From the NCBI GenBank assembly GCA_963457665.1, contig OY735231.1:32617702-32681701 (forward strand): 64,000 bases of DNA, written 5' to 3'. The notes beneath the pieces were generated by a model. It did no database searches, was not told where the DNA came from, and saw nothing but the letters and a program-made list of their open reading frames with translations. How positions within the stretch are numbered: the stretch's first letter is position 1; each line of letters opens with the position of its first letter. This DNA comes from Thysanoteuthis rhombus. Lineage: Eukaryota; Mollusca; Cephalopoda; Oegopsida; Thysanoteuthidae. Below, piece by piece: positions 59,516 through 64,000 of the stretch. A program made the position numbers and the translations under genes.

Positions 59516-59850
59516 AAAGTCTTTTATCGTTGGACATGGACCTTCCCCAGGATATGCCACATCTCTATTATGGGTGTAGCAGAGCCAACATTCCCTGAAC
59601 CTGTCTAGTGTGTCTTGCCCTCTCATATTCTGCTGGCCCCAGTTCTGCAGTTGATCTCTGGAGATCCAGGTTACGAGTTGTGATGTTCATCGGTTACCTG
59701 CCATTCTTGGAACATGGCCAGCCCATTGCCATTTGAGTTTCCTAATGGTTTCTGTGATGCCTTGGACTCTTTCCCTTAATATACCGTGTTATCTTGTGGT
59801 CTCTTCATGTGTTGTCGAGCAGAATTCTCTCATGTGCACATTGGATACAA
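59516..59850 (-). mobile_element. Fragment of a second LINE, C-terminal end of the reverse-transcriptase ORF
   Basis: The minus strand encodes RETIRKLKWQWAGHVPRMAG then NR, TSQLVTWISRDQLQNWG, and CWLCYTHNRDVAYPG, across frameshifts. KLKWQWAGHVPRM is the typical (R/K)xLxWxGHVxRM block near the end of animal LINE reverse transcriptases. It is a different family from the fragment at 23.3 kb. Truncated and inactive, in the NOB1 intron, same strand as NOB1. Confidence 0.75.
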
Positions 59851-60588
59851 GTGTATTAATCTTGCTTTTATAATACAACATTTTGTTTGTCTCAACAAGA
59901 AATTAATACATAAAAATATGTATTAATCGTTTTCTCAACAACAAGATACTGCACTTAGATAACTTGCAAGTATAATACATTGTTATGATTAGTTATTCAT
60001 TCTTAGCGGGAAAATGGTAATGAATTTTCTCCATCTTGAAACTACTCCAGTTGTTAGTGTCTTTAGAAAGAATGCAGCAATCAAATCTCAAGATATACTA
60101 TATAATACTATCTAGAATATACAAGGAATTTTTAGTCTTGTAACAGTGAGTTCTTATACAATATTGGTCTCAATTCTGAATGATATATGGAAATACTTTC
60201 TTGATCTTTAGAAGCCTGAATGCCTGAGGCGAAATTGCTGAATGGTGTGATCCATTCTACTTAGGAGCATCAACAAGTACAACTTTAGGATATAATTTCC
60301 TCAAGATCGTGTATTGGAGCAATGATATATAGGTTATCTCCCTTGGATAGTTTCAAAAGTGGAGAATGTCAATCCAAGTTATTTTCTTTCAGCTGTTACA
60401 GGCTATGAGACAAATATTGGGATCGGGTAAAATTAAGATATGAATTAGATGAAGTTTTATGTGGAGCTAAAAAGCACCAAAATATTTAGAAATCTAACTT
60501 CAACATGGTCCAGCAAACAAAGTAACAAACAGATTTAGCCAGGCTACTAATGAATCATTTGACTTCTGGGTTTTAGCTTGATATACAA

Positions 60589-60610
60589 TTATATATATAC
60601 ACACACACAC

Positions 60611-60650
<40 letters not shown>

Positions 60651-60660
60651 CGTGTGTGTA
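60589..60660 (+). repeat. (CA)n(TA)n(TG)n self-complementary microsatellite
   Basis: atatatac, (AC)5, (TA)n, then (TG)n with one CG. The CA and TG arms can pair across the TA centre. Confidence 0.95.
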
Positions 60661-60911
60661 AAAAGCAAGCAAGTTAAGTACCAAATTAGAAATGAAAATT
60701 ATTTCAAACCTAAAGCAGGGGTGGGTCTCAGGAATGTTTCACAATAAAAGATCAAAGAAAATGACTAATACTAACAAATAATGTGTATTGACTTTGACAA
60801 CAGATGTAGCACATATTTCAATACTGTAACAGAAAAACCTGACACATGAATGGAAACAGTGTGTTCGAGGTCATTAGATAGGATCAAGTATTACAAATAG
60901 ATCAATTCTAT

Positions 60912-61160
60912 CAGTAATGCTTGCATTAATTCCTAGTCACTGACAAACCCTTTTTATCAGAGTTTCAAGGCATTTGCATAGTAAAATCGTTAGGAAGATT
61001 CTCTCAGTTATACTTACATTAATGGTTTACTGCAACAATTTTCTCTCATTTTAAATGCACAACATATAAATTGAGTGCTGAAACTTGCATTAACAAATTT
61101 TAAGCAAAAAAATTGGAAAATTTGGAGCTTAATCATTAATTTCTAACCGATGTAAGTCCA
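60912..61160. repeat. Interspersed repeat shared between two NOB1 introns, copy 2
   Basis: ttgcattaattcctagtcac, tgacaaaccctttttatcag, gctgaaacttgcattaaca and tggagcttaatcattaattt follow the order of 53783-53930, with an insertion between the halves. Confidence 0.55.
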
Positions 61161-62614
61161 CAGTTCTAAGAAAGGGGAAATTCTATGTTAAGACCAGATT
61201 TGAATTGGTCAACAGTGTAAGGAATTACGTGACCCGAAGAGAAAGAAAGCTGTTATCTTAACAAAGGGGGTTGGATAAGAGAGATAGAAAGAATTGAAAA
61301 TTAGTTTTTTTCCCCCCACATCACATAATTCCTTCAAAAATTCCCCGAGATCAAAAAATAAAATACAAGAAAGGGGAGAAGAAAAAAAATAAAGAGAAGA
61401 AGAAAATAAAGAGAAGAAGAAAAAAAAGAAAAAAGGAGGCAGACTAAACAATGCTTATAGCTAATGTATACACTTCATATTCATAACTTTTTCCTATGCC
61501 AATTTATATTGCATTTTGGATGATATTTTTTCCTTTTCCTTTGATGCAATGATTATTTACTTTGGATGTTATAATGAACAATTAATTGGAAACAAAGATA
61601 TATAATTCTATTACAGAAACAAATGCAATAAAAAATTGTATATACAATGTCAAAGGTTTGGAACAGTGTTCTTCGTGTTTGTTCCTTTATAACCATAAAT
61701 ATTCAGTTTGATAGTGAAGAAAACGACTAAAGTGAAATGGGGTCAGGAGTGAGTGGCACCCCTCCATAATTTATCCATACATAACTAATCCCGTCATTTT
61801 TTACAAGTACTATCCCAGTAAAAATGGAAAACTCTGAAAGATTTATCAAGTTCAATCTCATTTGGTATAGGATCATAATGATGAAAAACCATGTAAGCAA
61901 TTAGCTCCTGCAACTTACTTGGCCTTGCTAAACTAAGTTTATTCCAACCAATATTCAAGCAGCATAATTTTGACCCACCATATACACTACTTTCTCTGTA
62001 GTAGGCATCCATTTACTAAATATAGGTATTTTAGTCTGGCATAAGCCCACAGGTATAGAACACCTAGTATTGAACTCGGTACAGTAAAAATGTTTTTCAA
62101 AATAAGCATGTTAACAACTATCCCGAGGTGATGTACTTAGGAAGACTCAATAAAAGGTACCTCACAAATCTAATATCAATTTTCTATTGAATTAACACTA
62201 AATATTTCATTGAATTTTACAAGTTCATTTATATTCAAAATAGGCCATTTTTGTTAAACACTCAGAAAGTTGACTTTATTAGTCTGTCCTGGAGTTTTAC
62301 GACGTCTGAATCAAAGACATAAATAAGAGAAAAAGTAATTCCTTGATGTCATATTGTGCAGTGTCAACTTGTTTCAGAGTTCTTGGTATTTTTTGTTTGT
62401 AAACACTGTATCTGTGTTATGAAAAATATTTTTATATGTTTATTTTATTTATTTTCGCTACTAAGGAGGTCATTAAATAGTTTTAATAATAGAAACATTT
62501 AACAATATAAAAAAAACATTAGAACAAAAAAAAAAAAAAAAGCAGATGTTCATCCATGATTTCGAGGTGTTTGTCTGAAATTTTTTGTAATTACAAATAA
62601 ATTTTAAATTTCAG

Positions 62615-62760
62615 TAGTGTCTCCATGGTCTAGGGCATTCTGCTAGTCATCAGTAAGTTTTGGGGGATCGAATCTAACTGGGAGCAAAACCTTTTCCTTG
62701 CTTTCAAGGTCAGAGGTGGATTAGCTATTAGGCTGAGTAGACCTTTTGACTCTTGAGTTT
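62615..62760 (+). mobile_element. tRNA-derived SINE
   Basis: A box TGGTCTAGGGC (62626-62636) and B box GGATCGAATCT (62665-62675, 9 of 11) at tRNA-like spacing, then a GC-balanced body (gaggtggattagctattagg). The best-preserved SINE head in the window. Confidence 0.65.
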
Positions 62761-62896
62761 TGACTTCATTTTTGTGTATAACAATGACAAGTTAGCAAAT
62801 CCCATGTACAGAAACAATGAATAAAAGAGTTGAAATGAGACAAGTAGTTTTAGAATAATATTGTATGGAAAAATGAATTGTTTTGTTTACTTTTTA

Positions 62897-62931
<35 letters not shown>

Positions 62932-63200
62932 GCAAAGTTTGACCTTAGCGCAGCCAAGCTTGTCTTCAAAGTGTTCATTTTAGGATTTGAAGTCTAAACT
63001 GAATATTGTTCTCAGCACATATGCATTTGTTTATTTGCAAAATTTTACATGTAATCCAACTAAGTTTTTCATCGACAGGAAATCATTTTTTTTTCTTCCT
63101 TCATTTGAATGCATATCTGGAGTGAAAATTAGCATGAAAAATTGCATCATAATGAAGTTTAACCATTATAAAATTAAAATCTAAATCATTTCATTCGAAA

Positions 63201-63228
63201 AAGAGAGAGAGAGAGAGAGAGAGAGAGG
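63201..63228 (+). repeat. (GA)n microsatellite
   Basis: About fourteen GA units. Confidence 0.97.
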
Positions 63229-64000
63229 ACAACCCCAGCTAATTAGAAAAAAGGTCAGCCAAAAAGGATAGTATTCGAATTCACAAATCCAAATGAACAG
63301 GTCACCCTAACTCTTCATTTCTCTATTCTTTTCTATTGTTTTCTGGCAAATGTCCAACTTGCAGCTACAGTAAATATGTTGCAGACAACAAAAAAAAAAA
63401 AAAATGCAGCAGCAAATAACCTTGCAACAATGTATGTAAGATTATCTATCTATACATAAACACAAAATAGTTGTTTATCTAACCTGTGAGATGACTAGAG
63501 GGATTTTTTCAAATGAATCTGTCAAACTTTCATTGACTTGATTGATTACAAAACATACAAATGTACAAAAAACAAACCTTCCTATCTATATTCACTCACT
63601 GACTGCTACTGCACCACTACCTTAATTTTACATTAGTCACTTTCTGCACTAAAACTATTTCTGGCCGAAGGGGAGGGGGTAGTATTTTGCAATTTTTGAC
63701 ACAAAATTTGTTTCAACAAGTTTTCACACTCAGTCTTCAAGTTTTATATTGAACCCCCCAGTAAAAGGCATCATTAGTGGTCAGGAATTAATGCAAGACT
63801 TAGTGACAGAATATGAAAACATAAATTAGAATATATCCATGAAGAAAAAAAAAAAAAAAAAAAAGAGAAATCACATGTATATATATATACACACATATAT
63901 AATGACTGGGTTACTTATGTATGGATCAGCACTAAGGAGCCTCAAGTTATTTCAACAAGTAATTTAGTTTTAATAATTCAAGTATCCTAATTTTGAGCCC

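Larger units (their letters stand above)
59366..64000 (-). other. NOB1 intron, continuing out of the window
   Basis: The N-terminal PIN exons were sought here on the minus strand and not found. Holds a LINE fragment (59.5-59.85 kb), a compound microsatellite (60.6 kb), a repeat (60.9-61.16 kb), a SINE-like head (62.6 kb), A runs and (GA)n. Confidence 0.6.

Noticed and set aside
1..64000. CRISPR arrays, bacterial operons, phage or viral genes
   Set aside because: No regularly spaced repeats, no Shine-Dalgarno-led dense coding and no viral protein motifs were seen; introns and GT-AG junctions show eukaryotic DNA.

Overview
This is an AT-rich eukaryotic window with long introns, many (TA)n, (CA)n and (TG)n microsatellites, long poly-T and poly-A runs, tRNA-derived SINE-like heads and decayed LINE fragments. 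The gene products are typical animal proteins. Intron sizes and repeat style suggest a lophotrochozoan, most likely a mollusc and plausibly a coleoid cephalopod. That placement is an inference from repeat flavour and was not tested by any search.

Two convergent protein-coding genes were rebuilt from splice sites, reading frame and family resemblance. On the + strand, fourteen exons between 11259 and 33106 encode the C-terminal 949 residues of a ZCCHC14/ZCCHC2-type protein: a Cys-rich segment, a PX-like region, long Ser/Pro/Gln-rich linkers, a second Cys cluster and a C-terminal CCHC zinc knuckle. All exon phases agree and the summed length (2850 bases) divides by three. Its first exons lie before the window, so bases 1-11258 are probably intron. 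On the - strand, five exons between 59365 and 51921 encode the last 312 residues of NOB1, the nuclease that makes the 3' end of 18S rRNA. They carry the acidic linker, the GWITPDNIK and CLTTDFAMQ segments, the zinc ribbon and the basic tail. The N-terminal PIN exons lie beyond 64000.

Region by region: 1-11258 is probable intron with SINE fragments and a decayed transposon ORF (about 9818-10650). 11259-33106 is the ZCCHC gene, with a 5.4 kb first visible intron full of diverged repeats, a LINE 3' end in intron 6 and two striking intronic hairpins. 33107 to about 38270 is probably its long 3' UTR. 38.3-51.8 kb is convergent intergenic DNA holding pogo-like terminal sequences, a hammerhead-like motif at 47.56 kb and three diverged copies of a repeat at 48.4-50.5 kb. 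51.9-64 kb is NOB1, whose introns hold a LINE fragment, SINE-like heads and a repeat shared between two introns.

Nothing bacterial, viral or CRISPR-like was seen. The best leads for something undescribed are the microRNA-like hairpin at 28403-28460, the perfect fold-back at 26318-26365 and the hammerhead-like motif at 47556-47591.
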